NCBI GenBank assembly: GCA_050010115.1
Contig: JBEKLQ010000129.1
Coordinates: forward strand, 1 to 10,254
Source of the DNA: JAKACA01 sp050010115
GTDB lineage: Bacteria > Actinomycetota > Acidimicrobiia > Acidimicrobiales > Bog-793
Length of the DNA: 10,254 bases
Direction: 5' to 3'
Shown here: one piece after another, positions 1 through 7,390 of the stretch
How positions within the stretch are numbered: the stretch's first letter is position 1
How the letters are laid out: each line of letters opens with the position of its first letter
Translations under genes and position numbers: made by a program
Notes under the pieces: generated by a model
Databases searched by the model: none
The model's input: the letters and a program-made list of their open reading frames with translations, nothing else
Told to the model about the DNA's origin: nothing

Positions 1-297
1 GGGTACCCGGCGGCGTCTCCGTACAACGGTGAGTCGATGATCGAGGACATCGGCGCCACGGCGGTCTCCGACACGGGAATCGGTGGTTCGGCCAGCGTGC
101 CCCCGATCGGTATCGGCAGCCCCCTCACGGGCGGTTCGAGCGGCGGTGCATGGAACGTCGACTGGAGTGACTCGGGTCCCGGGTACATCAACGGCCACAA
201 CGACTACAAGTACAGCTCTCAGCCGCTGGCGATGTACTCGCCATACCAGGATACTTTGGCGAACACCGTCCGCTGCTTCGGCGCCAGCAGCTGCTGA
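1..297 (+). CDS. Trypsin-like serine protease, C-terminal part (5' truncated by window)
   Basis: The frame is open from base 1 to a TGA at 295-297, giving 98 residues of the C-terminal half of a chymotrypsin-fold (S1/V8-like) serine peptidase. The window-edge sequence GYPAASPYNGE is the conserved beta-strand region of secreted bacterial glutamyl-endopeptidase-like and trypsin-like proteins. The nucleophile motif is at window residues 43-49 (TGGSSGG), with the catalytic serine most likely residue 47. It is followed by a substrate-pocket strand (GYINGHNDYKY) and a C-terminal helix (SPYQDTLANTVRC). The usual Asp before the catalytic Ser (GDSGG) is Ser here, a variant I know from this branch of the family. 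His and Asp of the triad and any signal peptide lie outside the window. The family is normally exported, and two cysteines near the C-terminus could form a disulfide. The substrate is unknown. Confidence 0.8.
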   Translation, partial: GYPAASPYNGESMIEDIGATAVSDTGIGGSASVPPIGIGSPLTGGSSGGAWNVDWSDSGPGYINGHNDYKYSSQPLAMYSPYQDTLANTVRCFGASSC

Positions 298-322
298 CAC
301 CACCCAGCATCTAGAACTGAGC

Positions 323-360
323 GTGGCAACGCGGACCACTTCGGTGGTCCGCGTTGTCGC
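323..360 (+). terminator. Strong UUCG-capped hairpin between convergent genes
   Basis: A perfect 13-bp stem (327-339 pairing with 344-356) is closed by a TTCG tetraloop flanked by C and G, the exceptionally stable cUUCGg loop. It can be extended by G-U and G-C pairs to 323-360. It starts about 26 nt after the protease stop codon and lies about 164 nt beyond the stop of the convergent minus-strand gene, so it could stop transcription from both sides. No T-tract follows, which is common for actinobacterial terminators. Confidence 0.8.
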
Positions 361-523
361 GCCAAGGGCGTGTCCTCGGCCAACAGGGGTCGTTCCCTCG
401 GCGTCGGTAAGCGACGATCTCGGTCACCGACGAACCAGGCACGGCCGCCACATCTGTTCCCCGCTCCATATTACCTGGCCCGCCATGGAATTTCAGCGGG
501 ATGCGCGGCAAGCGAAGGCCAGA

Positions 524-1588
524 TCAGAACGGCACCATCGCCCGGGCGGGATCGACGATCCGAAACGTCTTCAGTGCCTGCTGGAAGCTCTCGTTGACGG
601 TGGACGAAGGCCCCGTCAAAACGACCTCGTAGGCGACGTGGCCGTCGAGGACGATCACGCCGAACGATGCCTTGTTGCCGCCGTCGGACGTGGTAGCGAG
701 CCACAAGGCGGGGAGACCCTGGAAAGTGGTCGTAGCGCGGGGGCGTAACCGCACGCGCACGGGCGAGCGGCCAGCGCCGGTCGATTCACGGCGGAGGAAC
801 GTCAGCGCGCTCATTGTCGGCTTGCCGATCGGGTACGGGTAGACGCCCACATCCATGTCTGCCTTGGGCGAGACAGCCGAGTAGAAGGTCGCGATGTACG
901 GCCGGCCGTCGAGCGAGGAGCGAAGCCGCACCACGGAGGGCGCAGATGGGAAGTCGGCGGCGAACGTCCAGCCTCCGGCGTCGTAGCGCTGCGGGGCTTC
1001 GGCGTGGTGACCCTGCGGGGCTCCGGCGCTCGGCGGGCTGAGCTGGCCCGTGGTCATCGAAGCCATTACCGCAGCCGCCGCGACGCCGAGCGCCAGGACG
1101 ATCGCCAGCGCCCAGCGCGACCGGCTCACGTCGCCCAGGCGACGTGAGCGCCGGGTCGCGGCGAGCCACCCGTCGGGCGCGGCGACCGGCGTCCGCACCG
1201 ACTCGGTTGGTCCGACCCCTCCCACCCGGCCGCGACGCGAGCCCGGATGAGACCGCTGGGTGCGCTCCTTCAAGGCCCAGGCGCGCGTGAGTTCGTCGGG
1301 GATCGCACCGCGAGAAGCAACGCGGGCACCGACGGGCACGAGAAGAGCCGGCGGGCGGACCTCACCAACCGGCGTCCCACAAAACACACAACTGCTCAGG
1401 AACAACATGTCAGCGTCGCAGACGCGGCACCGCTGCTCGCTCGCGCGGATCGTCTCCTGGTCGCTGCCCGAGGTCGACACATTCCCCGTATCGGCACTCT
1501 GAGGACTCGCCTTGAGCGATCCGGCGCACTTAGGTCCCGCCAGTGCGACCGCACGGCACGGTGAGCCCGTCGCAGCGGTTGTCGGCAT
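524..1588 (-). CDS. Single-pass membrane protein with N-terminal zinc ribbon and extracytoplasmic domain
   Basis: The product is 354 residues if read from the ATG at 1586-1588. A four-cysteine zinc ribbon (Cys54-x2-Cys57 ... Cys67-x2-Cys70) is followed by a basic, low-complexity linker (about 80-158), one hydrophobic helix (about 159-178) and a Pro/Gly-rich spacer. A globular domain follows (about 204-350) that starts with the pattern GWTFAADFPSAPSV. Cytoplasmic N-terminus and external C-terminus are inferred from the Arg-rich stretch before the helix. The last domain resembles the small beta-rich 'F-x-V-x-FP-x-x-P' domains of actinobacterial and planctomycete membrane proteins; no catalytic residues are apparent and I assign no function. 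The start is uncertain: there is no good Shine-Dalgarno before the ATG, while a GTG at 1478-1480 (residue 37) has GGGG a few bases upstream and would place the zinc ribbon near the N-terminus. Confidence 0.75.
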   Translation of the reverse strand: MPTTAATGSPCRAVALAGPKCAGSLKASPQSADTGNVSTSGSDQETIRASEQRCRVCDADMLFLSSCVFCGTPVGEVRPPALLVPVGARVASRGAIPDELTRAWALKERTQRSHPGSRRGRVGGVGPTESVRTPVAAPDGWLAATRRSRRLGDVSRSRWALAIVLALGVAAAAVMASMTTGQLSPPSAGAPQGHHAEAPQRYDAGGWTFAADFPSAPSVVRLRSSLDGRPYIATFYSAVSPKADMDVGVYPYPIGKPTMSALTFLRRESTGAGRSPVRVRLRPRATTTFQGLPALWLATTSDGGNKASFGVIVLDGHVAYEVVLTGPSSTVNESFQQALKTFRIVDPARAMVPF

Positions 1589-1699
1589 AGATCGGATCGA
1601 GGCGCTCGAGGAGGCGCGAGCCGACTTGCTGCCTCATCTAGTCTTCGTCCAACGCCGGTCCCAATGAACGCTGGGGCGACGACAAGGAAGGGGCTTCGG
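1589..1699. promoter_or_regulatory. Divergent promoter region between zinc-ribbon gene and glycosyltransferase
   Basis: This short gap separates two divergently transcribed genes and must hold both promoters unless they lie inside coding sequence. I find no convincing -35/-10 pair on either strand. The best AT-rich patch is CATCTAGTCT near 1633-1644. The region is assigned by position only. Confidence 0.4.
1684..1693 (+). promoter_or_regulatory. Ribosome binding site choosing the glycosyltransferase start
   Basis: AAGGAAGGGG lies 6 nt before the ATG at 1700. The in-frame ATG at 1664 has no comparable purine-rich sequence before it, so 1700 is the better start, making the protein 12 residues shorter than the longest reading. 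Confidence 0.6.
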
Positions 1700-3253
1700 A
1701 TGGAGACCGGCGTGAGCGCACACACCGGCGCTCGCCGCTGGCACCATGAGCCGTCGGCCGTCATCCTGCTCGTGGTCACGCTCGTGGCGCTGGCGATTCG
1801 CTATCTCAACGCCTTCCACGGCGGCTTCTCGAGCGCGACCGACCTCGACGGTCCAGTCTACTTCGCAGGCGCGGTGAGCTTCGTCCACGGGCGGCTCCCC
1901 TACCTGAACTTCGCGTTCGCGCAGCCACCGGGCGTGATCCTGGCCGCAGCTCCGATGGCGGCGCTGGCCCGAGGAATCGGGACGAACTCCGCCTTCGTCG
2001 TCGTCCGCGTCCTGATGCCGCTCGTCGACGCCGCCGGGGTCGTCGTCGCCGGATTCGTCGTGCGCCACCGCGGTCCGCTGGCGGTGCTCGTCACCTCGGG
2101 CTTGCTGGCGGTCTATCTGCCTGACATCATCGTCTCCAGGACACTGCTCCTCGAGGTTCCTCTCGATGTCTGCTGCCTGGTCGGGGTGGCTCTCGCGTTT
2201 GATCACGGCGCCATCGCGGCTCCCCGTCGCCTCGGCGCAGCCGGCATGGCGTTCGGTCTCGCTACGGCGTTCAAGCTGTGGGCGATCTTCCCGCTTGCGG
2301 TGCTACTTCTGGTCTGCTTGATCAGCCGGAGTGGCGTCAAGAGCGGTATCAAGCGAGCGACCGTTCTTGGCGCGGGAGCGGTGCTCGGGTTCGGGATCCC
2401 GTGCGCACCGTTCATCGTGGCAGCACCCGGGGCTTTCTGGCACGACGCCGTCGTCAGCCAATGGCAACGGATCTCGCCGCGGGTCTCGTTCTCGGAGCGG
2501 ATGGGGGAAATGCTCGGCCTGGCCCCCGCTGGCAAACCGTCGCCGGTACCCGCAGTTGCCATCGCGCTCGGCCTCGGGCTCTTCGTCGCCGTCGTTGCGG
2601 CCGCGGCGCTTGCCATGAGAGTGAGGAAGAGCGCGCCGAGCCCCCTCGACGCGTTCTCGTTGGCAGCGTCGTTGGTCGTCTTCGGCGTCCTGCTCGTTCC
2701 CGCCGAATTCCCCTATCACTACCCAGCGTTTCTCGGCCCATTCGTGGCGCTGACGCTCGGATTGGCGGTCGGAGCCCTCGCGCAGAGAGTGCCCCGCAGC
2801 GTCGCCGCTTATCTCGTCATGGGGATGGCCGGCGCAGGCTTGCTGGGCCTCTCGTTCGTGAGCGACGTCTCCCTTCTCGGCCCCAAGTCCCCTTGGAGCC
2901 CTGCGTCGGTAATCGACCGGATCATCCCACCGACGGCCTGCGTCGTGACCGACTTCACGGCGGCGACGATCGCCGCCAACCGCTTCGACACCGCTCCCTC
3001 CAGCTGCCCCGACATCGTCGATCCGATCGCGCTCGATCTGAGCCTCGATCATCACACGCCCTTCCCGAGCGGGTATACGCCGTCGGGCGCTGTCGTGGCC
3101 GCATGGAGATCGGCGCTGGCGAGGGCACAGTGGGTGCTCCTCACGCCGACCGCTCGGGCACGCATCCCCTTTACGCGGTCATTGTCGGACGAGTTCCAGC
3201 GGCAGTTCCGCCTCGTCGCCATCGATCGTGTGAAGATCTACCGAAGACGTTGA
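1700..3253 (+). CDS. GT-C-type polytopic membrane glycosyltransferase (GT87/ArnT-like superfamily)
   Basis: The product has 517 residues with about ten hydrophobic segments through residue ~390, then a soluble C-terminal tail. This is the usual size and layout of polyprenyl-phosphate-sugar-dependent GT-C glycosyltransferases. After the first membrane helix the first external loop reads DLDGPVYFAGAVSF, then HGRLPY and AQPPGV. This matches the 'D-x-D/E ... Y ... G-x-x-P-Y ... P-P-G' signature of the family, and the Asp residues (48 and 50 from this start) are candidates for the catalytic base or metal ligand. Further family-like stretches are TAFKLWAIFPLAV and the aromatic FPYHYPAF. The tail (about 400-517) contains IPPTACVVTDF and is probably extracytoplasmic. 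The predicted role is sugar transfer from a lipid carrier onto a cell-envelope glycan, lipid or protein; donor and acceptor cannot be read from sequence. It is divergent from the zinc-ribbon gene, with no partner downstream. Confidence 0.8.
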   Translation: METGVSAHTGARRWHHEPSAVILLVVTLVALAIRYLNAFHGGFSSATDLDGPVYFAGAVSFVHGRLPYLNFAFAQPPGVILAAAPMAALARGIGTNSAFVVVRVLMPLVDAAGVVVAGFVVRHRGPLAVLVTSGLLAVYLPDIIVSRTLLLEVPLDVCCLVGVALAFDHGAIAAPRRLGAAGMAFGLATAFKLWAIFPLAVLLLVCLISRSGVKSGIKRATVLGAGAVLGFGIPCAPFIVAAPGAFWHDAVVSQWQRISPRVSFSERMGEMLGLAPAGKPSPVPAVAIALGLGLFVAVVAAAALAMRVRKSAPSPLDAFSLAASLVVFGVLLVPAEFPYHYPAFLGPFVALTLGLAVGALAQRVPRSVAAYLVMGMAGAGLLGLSFVSDVSLLGPKSPWSPASVIDRIIPPTACVVTDFTAATIAANRFDTAPSSCPDIVDPIALDLSLDHHTPFPSGYTPSGAVVAAWRSALARAQWVLLTPTARARIPFTRSLSDEFQRQFRLVAIDRVKIYRRR

Positions 3254-3324
3254 CCCTGGTCACGGGCCTTTGGCGCGTAACCGTGGGGCGGTTTCTCGCC
3301 GGATGGCTCGTATCGCGGGCGTTG

Positions 3325-3341
3325 GAGCGGCTCGCCCGCTC
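3325..3341 (+). terminator. Possible terminator hairpin after the glycosyltransferase
   Basis: GAGCGG (3325-3330) pairs with CCGCTC (3336-3341) around a 5-nt loop; GCGGGC (3315-3320) with GCCCGC (3334-3339) is an alternative pairing. There is no T-tract, and 6-bp stems are common by chance at this GC content. Confidence 0.25.
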
Positions 3342-3381
3342 GGCGCCGATGTGCGGGTGAACAAGATCGTGGAGCTGAACG

Positions 3382-3516
3382 TCATGATCCATCGAGGCAC
3401 TCCACCAGGAGCCCGAACGCCTCGGCGCCAAACTGGAGGCGGCTGGCATGGCCACTGGCCGCCCATGACGCCCAGGCGGCGCGGCCGGCGACCTGCTCGT
3501 CGTCGACCCACGGCAT
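3382..3516 (-). CDS. Possible small protein or gene remnant, unrecognised
   Basis: An ATG at 3514-3516 opens 44 codons ending in TGA, with start MPWVDDEQVAGRAAWASWAA and end EAFGLLVECLDGS. By my count about 38 of the 44 third positions are G or C, the bias of the real genes here, while the same frame upstream of the ATG is clearly less biased. The composition (acidic N-terminus, Trp/Ala middle, hydrophobic end) looks protein-like rather than antisense-like. An AGGG lies 8 nt upstream of the ATG. I recognise no family. It could be a small gene, the tail of a decayed gene, or chance. Confidence 0.25.
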   Translation of the reverse strand: MPWVDDEQVAGRAAWASWAASGHASRLQFGAEAFGLLVECLDGS

Positions 3517-3713
3517 GGCGCTGACCCTAAAGAGTGAAGTCGGCTCGCATGTTGTGTTCGCGTCCTGAAGGGACCAGAGCTGCGCCCCGTCGACAGGCCG
3601 TGTTCGTGGAATGTCCTCGAAGCACTGCCAAACGGCGGGAATCGTGGGCAACTGACTGACGAGCGCTGAAACGGATCTTCGCCACGAGAACAGATGAGCA
3701 GTCTTCGGTATCC

Positions 3714-3784
3714 GCTCCGATTCGGCGTGCGCCTCCTCGCGGCCTGGGCGTCAGGTCACCGCGCCAGATTCGGCAAATCGGAGC
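3714..3784. repeat. 71-nt inverted-repeat element with internal direct repeats
   Basis: Perfect 9-nt arms GCTCCGATT (3714-3722) and AATCGGAGC (3776-3784) enclose 53 nt. GATTCGGC occurs twice in direct orientation (3719-3726 and 3767-3774). Inside, GGCGTG (3724-3729) can pair with CGCGCC (3760-3765) through one G-U pair. The element is noncoding as far as I can judge; its function is unknown. Confidence 0.45.
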
Positions 3785-3790
3785 GCCCGG

Positions 3791-3817
3791 GCACGCAGCC
3801 CTCGGGTGTCTGCGTGC
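3791..3817 (-). terminator. Possible terminator hairpin of the ABM-domain gene
   Basis: GCACGCAG (3791-3798) and CTGCGTGC (3810-3817) form a perfect 8-bp stem around an 11-nt loop. The hairpin begins 47 nt beyond the stop codon of the minus-strand gene ending at 3865. It has no T-tract, and may instead belong to the adjoining repeat element. Confidence 0.35.
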
Positions 3818-3864
3818 GCACATATGCCCGCCGGCTGCAAGGCCACGGCTGGCCTGATCGAACT

Positions 3865-4155
3865 TCAGGCGTTGTAGTGGCCCAAGAGGGACAGCCACTC
3901 CATCCGGCTCGGCTGGGGCAAGCCGACCTCACCGAGGGCTGGGCCGAGGCGAGCCATGAACTCAGCCTGTGCGTCCTGCGACTCCCACACCTCGACGACG
4001 GTAAGCCCCGCGTCGCCGAGCGAAGCCGTGTGGCTCTGGAGCGGCCCAGGCCAGTCTCCTGCACCAGTCTTGGCATCGACGCCGAGAATCTTGTTCACGG
4101 CTAGATACTGATCCGCGGTAGCGCCCGCGAACTCCAGAATGAGGACCTCGGACAT
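3865..4155 (-). CDS. Small ABM-like (antibiotic biosynthesis monooxygenase fold) protein
   Basis: The product is 96 residues, from an ATG at 4153-4155 preceded by a weak AAAGAGAA. An upstream in-frame extension reads as non-coding and is not used. The pattern is one ferredoxin-like domain: strand MSEVLILEF, a helix with VNKILGV, an amphipathic segment ending in SHTASLGDAG, a strong strand LTVVEVWES, a helix DAQAEFMARLGPAL, then a C-terminal strand MEWLSLLGHY. Size and the 'VVEVWES...AQAEFMARLGPAL' core match the ABM/dimeric alpha-beta barrel superfamily. Members act as cofactor-free monooxygenases, haem-degrading enzymes or uncharacterised stress proteins; no haem or catalytic residue is clear, so the reaction is left open. 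It has the same strand as the LuxR regulator but lies 428 bp downstream of it, so it is probably separately transcribed. Confidence 0.75.
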   Translation of the reverse strand: MSEVLILEFAGATADQYLAVNKILGVDAKTGAGDWPGPLQSHTASLGDAGLTVVEVWESQDAQAEFMARLGPALGEVGLPQPSRMEWLSLLGHYNA

Positions 4156-4177
4156 GCGTTCGTTCTCTTTTCTCGAT

Positions 4178-4189
4178 GCCACCGGTGGC
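4178..4189. promoter_or_regulatory. Perfect 12-bp palindrome upstream of the ABM-domain gene (operator candidate)
   Basis: GCCACCGGTGGC reads the same on both strands and lies 23 bp upstream of the ATG at 4155, between the start codon and any promoter. That position suits a repressor site or a leader hairpin. Palindromes of this length are not rare in GC-rich DNA, so the assignment rests on position. Confidence 0.3.
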
Positions 4190-4506
4190 GTGGGTTGGCT
4201 CGGCGTCAGCAGTGGCCCTGACCGCGAGGTGGCAAAGCCTAGCGCCCGCCGAAGTTGCACACGGAAGCTTCTCGACGCAGCACGCTGCTCACTTCGGGAT
4301 CGCAGAAACCTTCGAGGCTACTCCCAGGCCGACCGAGTTGATCGCCTTCACCTTGGCAGGTTTGGCCTGAGCCGCTCAGTCCACTGCGTTGATGGACAAG
4401 GAGATGGACACCAGGGACGGCCTCCTGCCAGATCCGTCTGGCGCCAACGGTCCTGGCTCAGGCCGACACACGGCCCGCAGTTATGTGCGGATTCTCGGTG
4501 TCGATA

Positions 4507-4526
4507 CGGAGCGGCCGGCGGCTCCG
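4507..4526 (-). terminator. Possible terminator hairpin after the LuxR regulator
   Basis: CGGAGC (4507-4512) and GCTCCG (4521-4526) form a 6-bp stem with an 8-nt loop, 58 nt beyond the regulator's stop codon. No T-tract follows on the minus strand. Confidence 0.25.
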
Positions 4527-4583
4527 AACCAGCTCAACGGTCGCGATTGTTGCCCGCTCGGCACCGGCACATCCCGGATGCCT

Positions 4584-7325
4584 CTAACGAGGTCCCGACA
4601 ACAGACTGAGTTCCTGGCCACGCCTGACGGCAGCCCGGCGGTTGTTTACGCCCAGCTTCATGTAGATGTTCTTCGTATGCGTCCGCATCGTGTTGAGAGA
4701 TACCATCAGCTCGCGGGCAATGTCGGGCCCGCTCAATTCGGAAGCGAGGAGGCGGAGCACGTCCAGCTCGCGGTCGCTGAGTGCCTCGACGAGTCCCTGA
4801 GTCCTCACCGGATGGTGCGATGGCGGTTCCCAGCCCGCCAACAGCTCTGAGATGTAGTCAGTGGTGATGCCCCTCCGGGAGGCGTCCCCGAGTAGGGCCT
4901 TCATGGCGTGGCCCTCGTCGACGAACAGCCGGACGTAGCCCTCAGGCTCTGCTGCCGTCAACGCCTGCTCCAGCGCAGCAAGGGCCGACGCCCTGTCGCC
5001 GCCGTCTGCGGCGGCGAGCGCCTCGAGGATCAGGATCTCGATGACGCTGCCCGTCCTGGTTCCCGCTTCGGCCGCCGCCCGGAGACGTCTGAGGAGACCC
5101 ACCGCCGCCGCCCTGGACTCCTCCGCCCTGCCGTTAGCCTTCGCAGCAGCGAGGACCAGCCTGGCCAGAATGATGTGCTCGAATTCGCCCAGGTAGCTGA
5201 GCTCGTCTTCCGGCGACAGCCCCGCCTCACGGGCCCACCTACGAGCTTCCCGTAGACGCCCCATGGCGATCCACATGCGAGCCCGCAACGCTGCGACCGG
5301 GCGAACGTTGGGGAAGAAGTCACTCACGTACAAGCGCTCGGCCTCCTCGAGCAGAGTGAGCGCTTCCTCGGCACCTCCTTCGGCCTGAAGCAGCCGTGCC
5401 ATGGCCACGCGCCAGCGATAGGGATGCTGTGGCATCGCGGCGTGCTCACCGAGGTCCTGGCTCTCGAGGAGGTGGCGCCGGGCACCCTCCAGGTCGTTGC
5501 GCTCACGGCAGACCTCGCTCATCCCGGCGTGCATGTCGGCCGTCCCCCGCACGAGCGCTCGGCTCTGCTCCGGCACAAGCGCCAGCGCGTGCTCGTAGGT
5601 GCGCTGGGCGTCGCCGAGGCGTCCCTGCACTATGCAGATGTCACCCAGGGCGAGCGTGGCCCCAAGTGCGTCCGCGACGTGCCCCGCCCGCTCGAGCCCC
5701 GCGACGCACTCGCTCCATGCCCGATGAGCCGCTCCGAGGTCGCCTCCGGTCCAGAAGGCGATGCCCAGAAAGCCGGCAGCCCCGGCCCGCACCATATGGT
5801 CGTCTTTGAGAGCCAGCTCGAGGGCCCGCCGTGCGTGCTCCACTGTGGCGGGCACATCTCCTCGAACCTGCGCGAGTGCCGCCCGGTACATCTCGATGTG
5901 CCCCGGGACGCGGCGTAGCTCGTCTTCGTCGACGAAGGCGATCTCAGCCACTCGCGCCGAGGATGCCGCCCCGTCGTCACCCGGCAGTGGCATCAACTGG
6001 CGCTCGGCGTCGTCCAATCGTCCTTCGACGCCCGAGAGCTCCCCAGTTGCGAGCAGCGCACCGGCAAAGCCAACGTTGAGCACGGGCCGCCCCCGGACGA
6101 GGTCGTCAGGGAGCGCCTCAACCCAGCCGAGCAGTGCGGTCTCCTGGCGGGCCGTGCGGATCGCCGGGAGCGCCCCCTCGACGAGTTCCGCCGTTCGCTC
6201 GAAGTCACGAGCGGCAAGTGCGTGGCGGATGGCCTCGGTCCATTCGCCCTCGCGCTCGTACCACTCACTGGCCCGTCGGTGCAGCTCTGGAGCACGCTCG
6301 GGTTGCTCGTCTTCGAGATGAGCCTGCAGGACGTCGGCGAACAGGTGGTGATAGCGGTACCAACGACGCTGGTCGTCGAGCGGAACGACGAAGAGGTTCC
6401 GCCGCTCCAGGGCGCCCAGCATCGCCTTGCCGTCGCCGCGCCCGGCGACGGCATCGCAGAGCGGGCCATTCAGCCGTTCAAGGATGCAGGTGTCCAGGAG
6501 GAACATCCGGATCTCGTCGGGTAGACGGTGCAGGACCTCCTCGACCAGGTAATCGACGATGTAGCGGTCGTTGCCCGTGAACCGGGCGACGAAGTCTGCG
6601 ATGTCGTCTCGTCCCTCCATCGAGAGGGCGGCTAGCTGGAGCGCGGCGATCCACCCCTCGGTGCGTTCCTCCAACGCAGCGACATCCTCGGAGCCGAGGC
6701 CAAGGCCCATCACCTCGTTGAGGTATGTCGACGCCTCCTCGGCGCTGAAACGCAGATCTGCGGCTCGAATCTCGACCAGCTCCCCCCGCGCCCGTAGCCG
6801 TGCCAGCGGGAGCGGCGGATCCGCGCGGGTGGTGATCAGCACGTGGACCTGTGGCGGGAGGTGGTCGAGCAGGAAGGTCATCGTGTCGTGGATGCCGGGG
6901 TCCTCGATGACGTGGTAGTCATCGAGGATCAGATCGAGCTCACTCGGCAAAGTGCTGAGCTCGTTGACCACGGCGGCGAGGACGCCCTCGGTTGGTGGCT
7001 GACCTGATTCGAGGAGCGGGAGGATGCCCTCCCCGAAAGCGTGCCCGGCGGCCACTTGGAGCCCGGCGAGCATTTGCGTCCAAAAAGCCGTGGGCTCGTT
7101 ATCAGCCTGATCGAGGGCGAGCCAGGCCACGGTGCGCTCGTGAGCCATGCGAGACGAGAGCCACTGTGCAACCAGGGATGTCTTGCCGAAGCCGGTCGGC
7201 GCCGAGATGAGCGTCAGCCTCGCCAGGGCCCCTCGATCCAGCCGCGCTATCAGCTGGGGCCGTGCGACCAGGTCTGGCCGCGGCTTGGGGAGATGCAGCT
7301 TGGTCGCAACCCGCTGGCTTGGCAT
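4584..7325 (-). CDS. Large ATP-binding LuxR-family regulator (MalT/LAL type)
   Basis: The 913 residues match the usual ~900 of LAL/MalT regulators. The N-terminal STAND NTPase has Walker A APTGFGKT (42-49), Walker B LDLILDDYH (130-138, Asp135/Asp136), and ITTRADPPLPLARLRARGEL (164-183, sensor-type Arg region). The family segment ERTEGWIAALQLAAL (220-234) follows, then a winged-helix part ending in YRYHHLFADVLQ (323-334). About 345-840 is Ala/Leu/Glu-rich helical repeat (TPR-like) that binds inducer in this family. The C-terminal LuxR/GerE helix-turn-helix (about 848-905) starts LSDRELDVLRLLASELSGPD and includes the recognition helix around VSLNTMRTHTKNIYMKLG. No receiver domain is present, so control is expected by ATP plus ligand rather than phosphorylation. 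The ATG at 7323-7325 has GAGAGGA 4 nt upstream. The divergent three-gene operon is the likely target (inference); the ligand is unknown. Confidence 0.95.
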   Translation of the reverse strand: MPSQRVATKLHLPKPRPDLVARPQLIARLDRGALARLTLISAPTGFGKTSLVAQWLSSRMAHERTVAWLALDQADNEPTAFWTQMLAGLQVAAGHAFGEGILPLLESGQPPTEGVLAAVVNELSTLPSELDLILDDYHVIEDPGIHDTMTFLLDHLPPQVHVLITTRADPPLPLARLRARGELVEIRAADLRFSAEEASTYLNEVMGLGLGSEDVAALEERTEGWIAALQLAALSMEGRDDIADFVARFTGNDRYIVDYLVEEVLHRLPDEIRMFLLDTCILERLNGPLCDAVAGRGDGKAMLGALERRNLFVVPLDDQRRWYRYHHLFADVLQAHLEDEQPERAPELHRRASEWYEREGEWTEAIRHALAARDFERTAELVEGALPAIRTARQETALLGWVEALPDDLVRGRPVLNVGFAGALLATGELSGVEGRLDDAERQLMPLPGDDGAASSARVAEIAFVDEDELRRVPGHIEMYRAALAQVRGDVPATVEHARRALELALKDDHMVRAGAAGFLGIAFWTGGDLGAAHRAWSECVAGLERAGHVADALGATLALGDICIVQGRLGDAQRTYEHALALVPEQSRALVRGTADMHAGMSEVCRERNDLEGARRHLLESQDLGEHAAMPQHPYRWRVAMARLLQAEGGAEEALTLLEEAERLYVSDFFPNVRPVAALRARMWIAMGRLREARRWAREAGLSPEDELSYLGEFEHIILARLVLAAAKANGRAEESRAAAVGLLRRLRAAAEAGTRTGSVIEILILEALAAADGGDRASALAALEQALTAAEPEGYVRLFVDEGHAMKALLGDASRRGITTDYISELLAGWEPPSHHPVRTQGLVEALSDRELDVLRLLASELSGPDIARELMVSLNTMRTHTKNIYMKLGVNNRRAAVRRGQELSLLSGPR

Positions 7326-7390
7326 CGGGTCCTCTCTTCGGGCGTCGCCCCCAGAGATGATCTTCTCAGAGCGAAGAGGTCACCGGCGGA

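Larger units (their letters stand above)
3254..3864. other. 610-bp gap with no convincing large gene
   Basis: No frame gives a recognisable full-length protein. The gap holds a weak hairpin 70 nt after the glycosyltransferase stop (3325-3341), a short minus-strand ORF with coding-like codon use (3382-3516), and a compact cluster of inverted and direct repeats (3714-3817). It may contain decayed genes. Confidence 0.6.
4156..4583. other. 428-bp gap between the LuxR regulator and the ABM-domain gene
   Basis: I see no recognisable gene on either strand. It should hold the ABM gene promoter; a TAGGCT at about 4237-4242 read on the minus strand fits the actinobacterial TANNNT -10 pattern, but no -35 match lies at the right spacing. 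Also present are a palindrome at 4178-4189, CTGAGC/GCTCAG arms one base apart at 4367-4379, and a weak hairpin at 4507-4526. Confidence 0.5.

Noticed and set aside
2278..3360. 360-codon plus-strand open frame overlapping the glycosyltransferase
   Set aside because: Extremely Arg-rich and out of phase with a well-supported membrane protein; a composition shadow.
3694..4104. 136-codon plus-strand open frame
   Set aside because: Its second half is antisense to the ABM-domain gene and the first half crosses the inverted-repeat element; no recognisable protein pattern.
4139..4609. 156-codon plus-strand open frame in the gap downstream of the LuxR gene
   Set aside because: Arg/Ser/His-rich, no ribosome binding site, runs into the regulator's antisense strand, and other frames in the same region look equally random.
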